A stretch of DNA of 64,000 bases. It comes from Chlorokybus atmophyticus (Eukaryota > Streptophyta > Chlorokybophyceae > Chlorokybales > Chlorokybaceae). Shown here in pieces: positions 14,427 to 26,211 of this stretch. The stretch spans positions 197,309 to 261,308 of the forward strand of contig RHPI01000385.1 in assembly GCA_009103225.1 (NCBI GenBank), in the 5' to 3' direction. The position numbers and the translations under genes were made by a program. Under the pieces are notes generated by a model that did no database searches, had not been told where the DNA came from, and saw only the letters and a program-made list of their open reading frames with translations. The number at the start of each line of letters is the position of its first letter. The first letter of the stretch is position 1.

Positions 14427-14848
14427 GCAGAAGTGGCGCCACCTGGTCTACCCTAGCAGTGGGGGAGGTGGCGGCGCACAGCTACTACTTGTCCCTCCCT
14501 TCTGTTTCAACCCACAAACAGGACGCCTCAGCAGCCTCCTTCAGCGACACGTACCGTCAAACCAGGCCAACCCAGGCTCCGCCAGCAGTCCGTCAGACCA
14601 GACTAGGCCGGCGCAAGCAGTATGTCATTCATAAAGCAGATATCAAGCAGCCATCAGCGAAGTCGATGAAAAACTGATTGTGCCTATCGGGGCCTATCGG
14701 CCGTTGAATTATGTTGTAATGCTACATCGTATGGCTGTAGATCGGCGGCGGCAGGATTAGGGTTTGCTGGCTACGCTTCCGTGAGTCCTTTCGGCAGCGG
14801 GCGGCGGCGGCGGCGGCCGGGACGCGTGGGCTTGCCGCGGGCGACGCC
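14427..14848. promoter_or_regulatory. shared head-to-head promoter region, uL11m / eL31
   Basis: 422 bp separate the start codons of the minus-strand mitochondrial uL11 and the plus-strand cytosolic eL31, so one interval must serve both. A CGGCGGCGG-rich stretch lies just upstream of the eL31 start. No TATA box is evident. Confidence 0.6.
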
Positions 14849-15711
14849 ATGGCGAAGGAGGGCAAGAGCCGAAGCAAGGAGGTTGTCTCCCGCGAGTACA
14901 CAATCAACTTGCACAAGCGGCTCCATGGAATGTAAGTGAAAACTTTACAGCCGGGCGTCCTGCGGCTCTGCGCCGCCATCCGGCTGGCACAGGCTGCGCA
15001 GGGCTGGTGGATTTGGTTATTGTTGGCTTGTAGTGTCAGTGCGAACCAACATCGCAAGCACGGTATTCGGGAGTAAAGGCCTCACATGCTTAGATGCTCT
15101 TGGTCAAGAGTGAGCAATATCACCGTGATTTTGCTCTACTGTAGTAACACGCTTGCCGTATTGGCACAGCTAGCCACATTGCTTGTCACAGGCGCCTACA
15201 TTGTCGCACACGTCTGCATTCTGTGCACAGGACACGCTAAGCCTGCCACCATTTTGCATTTAGCTGGATCGTCGTTTTGGTCGACCTAGTGCTGTTGCTG
15301 GTGTCTCAAATTGCATTGCACCAGTGTAGTTGTCTGGCTCGTTGTTAAGCAGTATACTCTGTGGTTAATATACCTATACCTATTCTCGTTAGTCTGGTCA
15401 GCATGCTTGCTTACACTCTCACTGTGTGTACCTGCAGTACCTTCAAGAAGCGCGCTCCTCGTGCTGTAAAGGAGATCCGCAAGTTCGCGCAGAAAATGAT
15501 GGGCACTTCAGATGTCCGTCTTGATGTGAAGCTGAACAAGCAGGTGTGGAGCCGAGGTGTTCGCAATGTGCCTTTCCGGTTGCGCATTAGGATCGCCCGC
15601 AAGCGCAATGATGACGAGGATGCCAAGGAGGAGCTCTACTCATATGTGACCGTTGCCGATGCACCAGAAGGATTGTCGAATCTTGGCACCAAGATTGTGG
15701 ACGACGAGTAA
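14849..15711 (+). CDS. RPL31: cytosolic 60S ribosomal protein eL31
   Basis: Two exons, 14849-14931 and 15438-15711, give 118 residues, normal for eL31. Family signatures are continuous: [80 protein letters not shown] and GLGTK-like LGTKIVDD. The protein sits near the polypeptide exit tunnel of the cytosolic large subunit. The intron is placed after HG, and the split isoleucine codon (AT/T) restores the frame. Open sequence upstream of exon 2 is intronic and should not be used as a start. It is divergently paired with mitochondrial uL11. Confidence 0.97.
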
Positions 15712-15717
15712 ATTACC

Positions 15718-15932
15718 TCACTCTTTCGCATGAACCATTTGTATTAGCTTGTTGGCAACTTTGCGGCTTGCCCTGTCGTATGCGCCAATCATCTTGAACA
15801 GCCTCTTCACTTGTGTATCTTGCATGGACCTCTCCCGTTGACTAAGGCTCTGCCCAGATTGAAGCTTGCCCCGCACAGTTGGCAGATTAGATGTGCGCAC
15901 TTTGCTGTTGCGGACAGGTTGTTGTACCTGAG
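15718..15932 (-). CDS. possible 3' exon of an unidentified minus-strand gene
   Basis: After a CAG acceptor (15935-15933) an open frame of 70 codons runs to a stop at 15718. It is basic and helix-forming (TQVKRLFKMIGAYDRASRKVANKLIQMV). Upstream minus-strand frames at about 16240-16570 (for example a TEWLGRRLLHASQQM segment with a GTGAG donor) look exon-like, but I could not join them in one phase. The end lies only 6 bp from the eL31 stop, giving a convergent pair. I do not recognise the family. Confidence 0.3.
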
Positions 15933-16579
15933 ACATCATGAATGCTACGTCAATGTATCATTTCACATGTGCTGTGTTCTGACACATGTCTAAGCACATG
16001 GTGCAGCACAAGGCCCTGCTAGGCGGCCCTGCTACGCTTGACATGCACATAGTAGTGCGCACCAACCTGGCATAAAGCAGGGTGTGCTAAGGAAGAGTGC
16101 TGCCATTAGCTCTCTCACTGCTATAATGAACGCCCAAGTGTTCCGTTGTCAACATCTACCATGCCTCTCGACACATATCACTTACGCCACCACTTTCACA
16201 AGCACCTAACACCATGACTAAACATTCAACATGCGTAGTTGATACCCATACCATGCATTCCAGCGCGATGTCTTCCTCCGTCATCATAGGATCGGCGTGC
16301 AAGGGTCCCCATCCAGGCAGCGCCGCCACTATCGCCCCTCCTCGCTGTAACATCGCCCATACATGCGCCCGTTGCAGCACGCACGACACTCTCTAGCAAA
16401 ATAATGTTACAAAGCCGCTCACCCTCCGCAAAGATAGCCCCTACAGTAAACCTTTCTGCGTGCATCTGTTGAGAAGCATGTAGAAGCCGTCGCCCAAGCC
16501 ACTCCGTCATAGATAAGGCAAATGATTGCGGGTGAGTGGGTCCCACAAAACGTAGCACAAGCACGGCTTAAGCCAGCCC

Positions 16580-18112
16580 GCATGCTTGAACACGCGCATA
16601 GCATTTCATCAGCACTCTTTTGGTATATGACATGCACATACAATAAAACGACATTCATCAAGTGTTCATGCATCAATGCATTTTTGTATTAATATCATCC
16701 ATCAATCGTGTTTCATCATCGTGATATCGTCATATTTGATTGTAGGTTAAAACTAACTAAAGGCACTTGCAGTAATTTGCAGCCACAAATTTATGCAGCA
16801 AAGGCTGAGATTTGTTATGCGCTAGCGGCTAATTCAAAAAGTTACATACTTATTTTCACAACATGTACAAGCCTTGATTGCAGTATTATGACGGTTCATG
16901 TGTATAGCAGCATGCCTGACATTAAGGCAACATATATCTCTGTTCTCATTTTGAGGGCTACTTTAATAAGCGTCTGCGTAAAAACTACGTGATGCTGGCA
17001 ATTGCAGCTGCTACATGCTTACGTACCTTTGCTTGGTTTACCTGCTTTATTCGCCCATATTCGTGTTCCTCTATTGATTGTGTAATAACAAATCGCAAGG
17101 CAATAGCACTATCCGAGTGTTTTTCACATGCGCTACCTTGTTGTTGTTTTTGCAAAATATGCTTGCATTGCATCATCAATTGCGTATGCTTTGTTACAGC
17201 AGTTCGTTGCATGCTATATTTGAGAAAATACGCACAAATAATAAAGTGATACGATCAATTCATCCTAAGCGAGCCGCTAGCAACTGTGTTGAGCTCGACA
17301 TAATCCACATGCTACACCTCATCTTGTACTGTTCCTATATTGTGCATAGCATGTACATGACGTTGAGGTTACAGCCTCTGAGGCTTTATGGCTTTTTGAG
17401 CATGTGGTTTTAAGAGTATACAGACTATAACGCTTGGTAGCATAATATTCTTTGTTTGTTAGCTTACGAAGGTCGAACATGAACTTAAGAAATAAAATCT
17501 TAACAGATATTTGTAGGAACTCGAGTTGATGCATTACTTAATGATGTCGCAATCGACACATAATGCATAGACCACTCATACGTGCACATGTGCGCACAAG
17601 TCGGTTCCACATTCTCCTGGCCTTGCCCAACAACCCCCACCCACCGACAACAATAGCTTTGCATCGCCCTGCTATAATAGAGTCCCTACTGCTATGCCTG
17701 GTTGTATGGACTGTGTGAGTGCGCCCGCGTGTTGCATGTGTGTGCTTGCTTGTGATTGGAGAGCCTATGCATATTGATTGGCGGCTCTTCATTCAATGTG
17801 AAAGCTGTTCAAAGCCCTTATGGAGCCGTTGCAAAATGCTGAACACTTTGGTCCCGCAAACATGTCAATTAAATGCTTCATGCATGCGTGCATGCGTAAC
17901 GGAAAACGCTCGAGCTTCCCCTGGGCTTGCTCTCTCCGTATGTAACGGAAGTTGGCAGCATTCCATCGGCGGGAACCTACTGGCAGTAGGCGACTGCATC
18001 AATCATCTCGCGACGAGTCGATGAGCTGGCTGGCGCCGTTTGAACCGCGGAGGGGCGGAGCAGTACTGTAGCAGCAGCAGCAACAGCAGCAGCGCTGGTG
18101 TAGTCCTCCGGC
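16580..18112. other. intergenic, no gene seen
   Basis: AT-rich sequence without a supported ORF. The last part (about 18030-18112) is the 5' flank of the translocator gene and holds a CAG-rich run (near 18069-18095), probably 5' UTR. Confidence 0.5.
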
Positions 18113-20630
18113 ATGGCGCTCTGCGGCGGGGCGCTGCGGACGACATCGTCGCTGTCATTGTCGTCAAGTAGGCATACGACAGCCTCGCCGCGTCAATCTA
18201 GGCGAAAACCTGCCGTGCTGCATGCTGCTGCCTCTCACAGCGCCGGCCGTCAGCGGTTGTGGCGGACCGTCTCAGCCTCCCCACCTCTCCGCTTGGCGTC
18301 CTGCTTCACAGGCGCTGTACTGCGTGTAAAACGTAAGAGAGAAGAAGTTGTTGACGTTGGATGGGCAGGAAGGCTGTTGTCGTTTGCCTGGCCGAATGCA
18401 CGTTTGGGACGGCGTTGCAAATGCTGTGCATGCCGTAAACAGCTCAAAACGCAAGGAACGCTACTTGGCATGCAGGTTGTTTGCGCATTCATCCCGTCGC
18501 TGTGTGAGCACTTCACACCTATTAGTGCTAGTGTGCTCAGCAGCATTGCTGTGTGTAGACTGTCTATTGGTAGCTGTGAAGTGCATACGGTAGTGCAGTT
18601 TGCGTAGATAGAAACTCCACCGCAAGCTGCTTGCATTTTACGTAGCGTGATTCGTCTCACAGAAAGCATTCTGCACTGCGTGTCTGTGTAGTGTCAAGTC
18701 CTTTGCAACTTCCTAACAGAGTGAGCAGTTCCTGTTTCACTCTAACCTGTTCACTGCAGCCTTGTAAGTTGGTTTGTTTTCATCATGCACAGTCTCAGGC
18801 ATGCAGTTGTCAACACTGTGCAGAAGCAAAGCTACACAACCAGTCCACACATCGCGCATCCGTTGTGAGGTGCAGTGCTGCAAATGAGTCTCTTGCTGGC
18901 GACATCGGTGCTGGCGCCGCAAAGCCGCAGGTTGATGCTGCGGAGGCGAGTGCAAAGCTATCATCCACACTGCTGCTGGGATCGCTCTTTGGGCTGTGGT
19001 ACCTCTTCAACATCTTCTTCAATATCTACAACAAGCAGGTGAAGGAACAGAAACATGCAAAAAAGTAGTCAGCTGATCGCTAACTGTATATATGCATGGT
19101 GTCACACCAAACGCTAATCAACTCAGTACACTGAGGCTATGTTGCTTCAACAGGTGCTGAAAGCTTTTCCTGCGCCGCTCACATGCACAACGCTTCAATT
19201 TGCTGTCGGCGCGGCTTTGGCGGGGACGGCTTGGATCACAGGACTTCAGAAGCGACCAGTCATCACGCAGGAGACAGTGAGTGCTGCAGTTGACCGTTCT
19301 GAATGCTTACGCAGCTCAGGCATGCATGAAGGCCTTGGCTTTCCCTCTCATTGTTGATGCACTTGCAGCTGATGAGCATCCTCCCGCTCGCCGTCGTGCA
19401 CACGCTGGGCAACACGCTGACAAATGTTAGCCTCGGCAAAGTGGCTGTGTCCTTCACGCACACTATCAAATCATTGGAGCCCTTCTTTTCTGTGCTGCTG
19501 TCATCCGCGTTTCTCGGGGAGGTGAGCTGCGTCAACGACCAGGTTGTTATGCTGATTTGGTATTCCGAACTCACAACACGGCCAGTTACTTTTGGCAGGT
19601 ACCGCAACTACCCGTTGTTCTCAGCCTTATTCCAATCGTGGCGGGTGTCAGCTTGGCTTCCGTCAGCGAGGTGTCATTCAACTGGTAAGTGACGTGGCCT
19701 CTCAGCATGGTGCCTGCAACCGCGTGGCATGCTGACAAAACAACATATCTGTGCATTCAGGGCGGGTTTCTTGAGTGCTATGGGAGCAAATGTCACTTTC
19801 CAGTCCAGAAACGTTCTAAGCAAGAAGCTTATGGGAAAGAAAAAGGTGCACAGCTCACTTCTGTTTTGATTGATCATGCCAAGCTCTGCTGGTAATTAAC
19901 CGTTGTGCATGGCAGGGAGGCTTGGACAACATCAACTTGTTCTCCGTTATTACTATTATGTCGTTCTTCTTGCTGTTGCCGTTCAGCATAGCGGCTGAGG
20001 GCTTTGTTACTCCTGCGACCCTTGCTGCCAAGGCAAGCGTCAACCAGCACTCACTGGACACAACAAGCACATGAGCGTTGCAATGACTGCAGACGTCCAA
20101 CATAACCAACATACTGCTGCGTAACATACGCTTGACTCTTTCAACTCCTGCAGGGCCTGGATGTGTCACTGGTACTGAAAAGGGCGCTGATTGCTGCTGT
20201 GTGTTTTCACTCCTATCAGCAGGTCGTATTGCACTGTTACTGGTTTGTGAGCCTTGTTTAGAGCTCATCAAACAGGGCTCCTATCTCATCATAGTTTGCC
20301 CAAGCAGGTATCTTACCTCATCCTCTCTCGCGTATCACCCGTCACGCACAGCGTAGGCAACTGTGTTAAGCGCGTGATCGTCATCGTCACCTCCGTACTC
20401 TTTTTCCGCACGCCTGTGTCCACACTCAATGGCATAGGTACCATCGGTTGCTTGTATGGCATAGCAGCATGTTGCACCTACTCGCTTGTGTGATGGTTTG
20501 CAAAAGCGCACCATGGTGCACCATACTGACTGTGGGTGAACTTGCAGGCACTGCATTGGCACTGGCAGGTGTCTTCCTGTACTCCAATGTCAAGCGTATG
20601 TTCCCCGTGAAGAAATTGCAGGCGGCCTGA
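18113..20630 (+). CDS. PPT: plastid phosphoenolpyruvate/phosphate translocator
   Basis: Ten exons (18113-18332, 18824-19038, 19154-19276, 19369-19521, 19599-19684, 19761-19845, 19916-20032, 20154-20222, 20308-20437, 20548-20630) keep phase and give 426 residues. The first 100 or so are Ser/Arg/Ala-rich, like a chloroplast transit peptide. The remainder is a multi-span plastid phosphate translocator of the drug/metabolite transporter fold: [58 protein letters not shown], and [19 protein letters not shown] near the C-terminus. The FNIYNKQ and [11 protein letters not shown] wording favours the PEP subtype over triose-P or glucose-6-P types. It would exchange cytosolic PEP for stromal phosphate across the inner envelope. 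Intron 7 uses a GC donor (AAG|GCAAGC). Exon 2's start is the acceptor that restores frame. Confidence 0.92.
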
Positions 20631-20661
20631 GCGGTTGGATTGGAAGGGAGCTTGGCTTTAC

Positions 20662-20666
20662 TGTAA
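20662..20666 (+). terminator. TGTAA poly(A) signal of the translocator gene
   Basis: TGTAA, the usual green-algal polyadenylation motif, lies 32 bp after the stop codon. Confidence 0.4.
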
Positions 20667-21519
20667 GCATCAACGGGCAGGAACAGTGCTGCGGATGCCT
20701 GGTCCATGCTTGCGCTGCAACGCCCATGCATATTTCCATATGGCAGTTGTGAAGGTTACTGTGTTATGTGGGTGATGCAAAAGCCTGGCTGTTGCCAAAG
20801 AGGCTAATGCCTTGCTATGCACACCGTCTGACAAAAGCGGTCTGTTATGCATAGCTATACTAGAGTTGACGGTTGTATCATTGAGCTGCTGTTACACCGT
20901 GTTGGGCTGTGTGAATGCAGTTGAAGGCTACGTATATCATAACACGTCATCGAGTATGACTTAGATTATTGTACATTGAGATGCGTCTACTCGAATCATT
21001 GTGATGAATACTCATCTTGGTGCAGTCATGCATGTGACTCAACACAAACAATGCGCGATGGAACTGCCCATGCAGACTGACAGACGCAGCTATGAGAGTG
21101 TGCTTTCGAGTTAGTTGTACGTGTACTTTCTACATCCATTATGTTGTAAGCTGCTTGCATTAAGGCCGACAGCGTGGGCATAATTGTAGTAGTGACTTCT
21201 ACGCAGGTGTTGCAGCAACTGCATTGGTAAGCCGCCTAGTGCCTGCGCGACGGAGGGTGGCGGGGTAAGAGAGAAGACGGGGGAGTCATCGTCCTGCATG
21301 CTGCTGTTACACCCGTCGCCATTGTCACCATTGACTGACACGCCCGTGTGGGCAGGTGATTACCTCATGCATGCTTGTATGATTTACGGGGCTGACTAGG
21401 AGTAGCGTAGTATAGAAATTTCTAGCCCGGTGGCGAGTTGTAAGTGATGAGTGCTTGTTTGCTGCATATCACTTGGTTTGTTGGCACACCATGCATTTAC
21501 CTTGCGCCTGTGCCTGTGT

Positions 21520-21790
21520 GCTGAGGTTGGTTGGTTGGTTGGTTGCATCTTGCTTGCCGCTTGCCACTGCATCCTACTGCCGCGCCCCACCTAGAGCCTC
21601 TAGGCGGGGCAAATATGCGCACTACATGCACTATGTGCGGCACATAGTTGTAAAACCCATGTAATAATTGAAGTGTCGCTCTTGCCTGTCTTTTGTCTAA
21701 TTTGCTTGCTGCTTGTGGTGCTGCTTGTTGTGCATCTATATTGCTTATTTGCCCTACGACTTACATCTTATGCATGTAAAGGGAGTGTGC
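21520..21790. repeat. copy 1 of a local duplication (empty LTR site)
   Basis: From the GGTTGGTTGG run to the CCCTACGACTTA segment this matches 22835-22990 followed by 23821-23890, with scattered differences. The duplicate is interrupted exactly by the solo LTR; here GCTT (21723-21726) occurs once, so this copy shows the unoccupied target. Confidence 0.8.
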
Positions 21791-22350
21791 GTGCTGCTGT
21801 TTGCCTTTTCTGTTCTGTTGCTGTTGCGAGTTGCTGCGTTGTCATTGTATTTATGAACCATTGGCTTCACATGCTTCGCACTCAGCTGCACAATTGCATG
21901 CACATAGCTCCTGCTGTTGGACAACTATAACACGAGATTGGGAGGTGGTGAACGTGTGCAAAGATGTGGCCTACAATGTGATGTGAGGCGCCGGATAACT
22001 CATGCTTGAAGGGGTATATCCCAGTTGCCTTGAAACGATATATGCAGGTTGTCCTGACTCATTGCGTGGGGTGCTGCGTCCTTGTTGTGGGGTCTTGCAT
22101 TGTGCCGGCAAAGACCTACCGCCCTAAGCAATGGCGCAAGTGCCACACACCATTTGCACAACAACGCACCTCCGCATTTACACCCTGCTCCCTCACGCCT
22201 TGCTGATGCCGTTGCTTTCGCGCTCCCAGAGCCTTTGAGCGGGCCGCTGCAAGGCTTCTGGGGTTCTTACTTTGCGTCTGTGCTTCTGTTGTAATATACA
22301 TAGTATGAGACACATATGAGGCATGTGGCTCCCCCTATGGCAGCGACTTT

Positions 22351-22432
22351 TGGTGCCGTAGCCTAGTGATTAAGGCGCCGATGTTACAGTGGTAACGATG
22401 CTGAGCGGCACATGTTTAAATTCCATGGGAGA
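22351..22432 (+). repeat. tRNA-like (SINE-type) sequence
   Basis: GTAGCCTAGTGATTAAGGCGCC matches the D-arm/A-box of a Leu/Ser-type tRNA (D stem GCC/GGC). It is followed about 45 bp later by GTTTAAATTCC, a degenerate B-box/T-loop. The T-loop consensus is broken, so it is more likely a tRNA-derived repeat than a working tRNA. A truncated relative (CTGTAGCCGTTAAGGCGCC) follows a repeat of the same flank at 22751-22830. Confidence 0.5.
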
Positions 22433-22990
22433 TAGAATTGCTATTTGCCGTGAAACTGATCCAAGATAAACATTGGCAAATTAATGACCAAAAGCGCCGC
22501 GCGGGCTTGCAACCCCTTGAAGCAGCGATAATTCATGCCCTACGACCGTCTGAGTGGTCGCAGGCTTGCCCAATGATTAGCTCGCAGACGAAGGTCCAGT
22601 CCCATGGAGACGTGGACGAGGGTTAGGCGTGCGACTGCCTGTTGTAGGTAGGTCGCGGCGAGCTCGATAGGTAACGTGGGTAAGTCGCCGTGTTTGGTTC
22701 ATGCACGGCGATCCCCGGGTAATGGGTTGGGAGAAATGTAACATATTTGGTATGGGACATGTATGAGGCATGTGGCTCCCCCTATGGCAGCGACTTTGCT
22801 GCTGTAGCCGTTAAGGCGCCGATGTTACATCTGTGCTCAGGTTGGTTGGTTGTTTCTCGCTTGCTGCTTGCCATTGCATCATACTGCCGCGCCCCGCCTA
22901 CAGCACATAGCTGTAAAGCCCCTGTGATAATTGAAATGTTGCTCTTGCCTTTCTTTGTGTCTAGTTTGCTTGCTGCTTGTAGTGCTGCTT

Positions 22991-23820
22991 TGTCGGGTGG
23001 AAGAGAGTCGAGGGTTACGCTATCTCGGGCCGCTGCAGGGAAAAACATGCTTGCTAGCCCTGTTGCTGCAACATGTTGTACGTGTAGTAAAAGCAAAAGA
23101 TAACCCAGCTCGTATGGCGACAAGTGCTTGGTAGAGCTGCTCCACTGTCGCTGAATAGCACGGATATGTGGAGACGGTGTCCTCCTTAGTGTACATGCTG
23201 TGCTGTAGGACACACAGTTAACAAGCCACTACTATAGGTAGTGCTGTTTACACATTTCTTCGCATGAGCGTAAAATGTGTTACACTGTTAAGTGAGGTGA
23301 ATGAGCAAGCAACACGTGGATACTATGCCCTAACAGACGCCAACAAGCACACTGCAATCAGGCACACCAAGCTCACAGCAATGACAGGCACCATGCACAC
23401 GAGCATGCACAGGCTCTCACACGGTGACGGTGGGGTTTCTTGATAACCGGGACGGTGTTCGTAGGTTAAGTCGCTTCACAAGCTCTTAACTTTCTCACTC
23501 ACAGTGCCACCAGTTAATCCGATGCACATTGTGACTACTTATACACGTCAAATCGTGACTGTTCAGAACATAAGCTAACGGTCATATCAAGGCTATTTTC
23601 ACAGCAATCCCCACTCGGTATAGAACACAACTTACAAATGAAGTCACAACTGAACAGCTACGTGCGGTGCCTATGTAGGCTATGGTCATGAGCTACTCTA
23701 TATTCATGACCTAGCTACTGGTCAGTAACGCGCGCGAGTTGGTATACTGCTAGGCCGGGCGATGGTTCCGATGTAGGCATGCTCGATGAAGGCTGGGATG
23801 TGCGGGCAAAAGGCATGACA
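22991..23820 (-). mobile_element. solo LTR (A+B repeat) of the split-repeat gypsy family
   Basis: An 830-bp sequence with ends TGTC...GACA whose reverse complement is colinear with 35833-36664 (A2 plus B2). It is flanked by GCTT at 22987-22990 and 23821-23824. The undisturbed target GTGCTGCTTGTTGTGC survives in the neighbouring duplicate near 21718-21731, which fixes both the boundaries and the 4-bp duplication. It has no coding content. Confidence 0.9.
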
Positions 23821-25393
23821 GCTTGTTGTGCATTAGGATTGCTTCTTTGCCCTACGACTTATACCATGTGCATGCTCGCACAACATCATACCCTTGTTGT
23901 ACACCCGATCAACCGTAAGTACTTTTACGGTCTTATGCATCAAAGTGAGCTCGGTCCGAAGTCCTGCAATTATGTTACAGTCATTTAAATATGATAGCTT
24001 TGTTTAAGTGGCGCAAGTATGTTTAAGCGAAATTGACCTTCAGGTATCAGCACGTAATTAAAACTCAAAAAAGATGAAATGATGGAGGTGGTTTTGTGGT
24101 GTTGCATGTGAAAACCCATCACAAAGGGCAACTTCCAATTCAAGCAGCAGTAGTGCAATGCTTCCACATTTGTGTACGTGATGGTGGTGTGCATGCATGC
24201 GAAGAAATGCAACAGAGTGCGCATGTATTAACATTGCTTGCCAGCATGTACAATGACTCATTATACATGCTTAAAGCACACAGTGTATAGGCTTGCAGCC
24301 CATACTTTGTGTGCTTCAAGTTGGTCACATGTTTGCTACTTGCCGCTACTATATGCTGCCCCACCCTGCGTGCACTTAGAGTACACCGTGCTGCGTATGC
24401 CCCTATGGGTGTCAATCAAAGTACCCGTTACAGAATCTCCCACCGTAGATGTCAAGCAAATAGCATGCTAGTTTAAGTATCTAATGGTTGTGTGCTTGTT
24501 GAGCTAGGTTGTTTTGCATTTAATGTACTTGCTAAGCGCTTGTTCCTATTAATTCTACACAACGCATACCTTTTGCTATAAGGTGTGTAGTACACAACGT
24601 GACCACCTCGTAGCAGCTTCAATTCTAAGAGCGGCCCAAACCACTTGCCATGCTTGGTGAGCGACTGGGCAACCTATGTTACGGCAGAAGTCTGCCCTAT
24701 TGTGCATCATAATACATCAAAGTGTGTGTGGGTCTTGCGTATGAGACTCATACTGGAATCAGTGCTATAGGGAAAAATACATATATGAAGCGTGGAACGG
24801 TACGTGGTCAACATGCAGAAAAGTGCGGGAACATTAACGATCAATATTGCTGTACGGTATTAGATTTATTACATGCGTGTTTGAAATTCATCAGTTGTTT
24901 GAACATGTATTCGGATACATGTTTGTCAAACAGGCATATGAGTTGTGTTATGTGTTCCGGGAACACATGATACAACCATTTGAACGCACAATGTAAACAC
25001 ATGTGCAAACGAAGAACGTGGTTGTGCACCTTGCAATTTATACGGTTAATCATACCATATCATCGGCTATCTGCTACATCATTTACAAACTTTATGTATT
25101 ATTAAGGTATGAAATAGCGATCATGTTGAGTAGGTTTACTAATACATGCTTCTCTTGTTGTTGATAGAAAAATCAATCAAAAGCATGTATTAACAACACT
25201 ATGAAATATGATTACTATTAATATTGTGAATTAGAATAGCATTTAAAAGCACGTAGCATTATAACCGTTTAAATTCTATAAAAGAAAATTGCTATAATTA
25301 CGACAAAAGCAATTTGACATTCAAATCATCTATAAACAAGTGATTATGTTGACTACAGAAATAAAAATTTTATCACATGCATCATGTGAAAGG
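23821..25393. other. intergenic, no gene seen
   Basis: Starts with the tail of the duplicated segment (to about 23890), then AT-rich sequence without a supported gene. The last four bases (25390-25393, AAGG) are the left target duplication of the large retrotransposon. Confidence 0.5.
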
Positions 25394-25999
25394 TGTCATG
25401 CCTAGTGCCCACACATGCCAGCCTTCATCGGGCATGTCTACATCGAAACCGTCACCCGGCCTACCAGCATACCAACGCGCGCGCGACCCTGACCAGTAGC
25501 TAGGCCATGACTTCAGGGTAGCTCACGACCATAGCCTACATAGGCACCGCGCGTAGCTGTTCAGTTGTGAGTTCAGTTACAAGTTGTGCTCTGTATCGAG
25601 TGACAATCGCTGTTGAAATAGCCTCGATATAACCGTTAGCTTATGTTCTGAACAGTCATGATTTGACTTGTAGAAGTAGTCACAGTGTTCACCGGATCAG
25701 CTGGTGACACTGTGAGTGAGAAAGCTAAGAGCTTGTGAAACGACTTGAAACTGCGAACACGCCATCCCGGTCACCAAGACCCCCCTCACTGTGTGAGAGC
25801 CTGTGCATGCTCGTGTGTGCATCGTGCTTGTCATCGCTGTGAGCTTGGTGTGTGTGGTTGCAGTGTGGTTGTTGGCATCAGTCAGGGCATAGTAACCACG
25901 TGTTGCTTGCTCATTCACCTCACTTAACAGCGTAACACATTTTCCGCTCATGCAAAGAACTGTGTAAACAACACTACCTATAGGAGTGGCTTGTTGACT
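25394..25999 (+). repeat. repeat A1 (left terminus)
   Basis: 606 bp starting TGTCATGCC, matching 35833-36438 at about 90-95 percent by eye. After GTTGACT at 25999 the match stops and internal sequence starts; the B part that follows A in the other copies is absent here. Confidence 0.9.
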
Positions 26000-26211
26000 C
26001 ACAGTGTCACCCTCTTTGCTCAAGTGAGTGCGTTGCATTCTGCATCAGGTAGTGCAGTCTGTATCTGGGGACACATCCGTGTGCATTCGTTATCACTGTC
26101 ATTACACAGTGCGCACACAAGCACTAGTGTGGTGAGTGGTAGCGGCATCGAGACAGGCGGTAGAGCACAAACACTCTACCCTGCATACACTTTCACCTTT
26201 GGACTAGCTGT

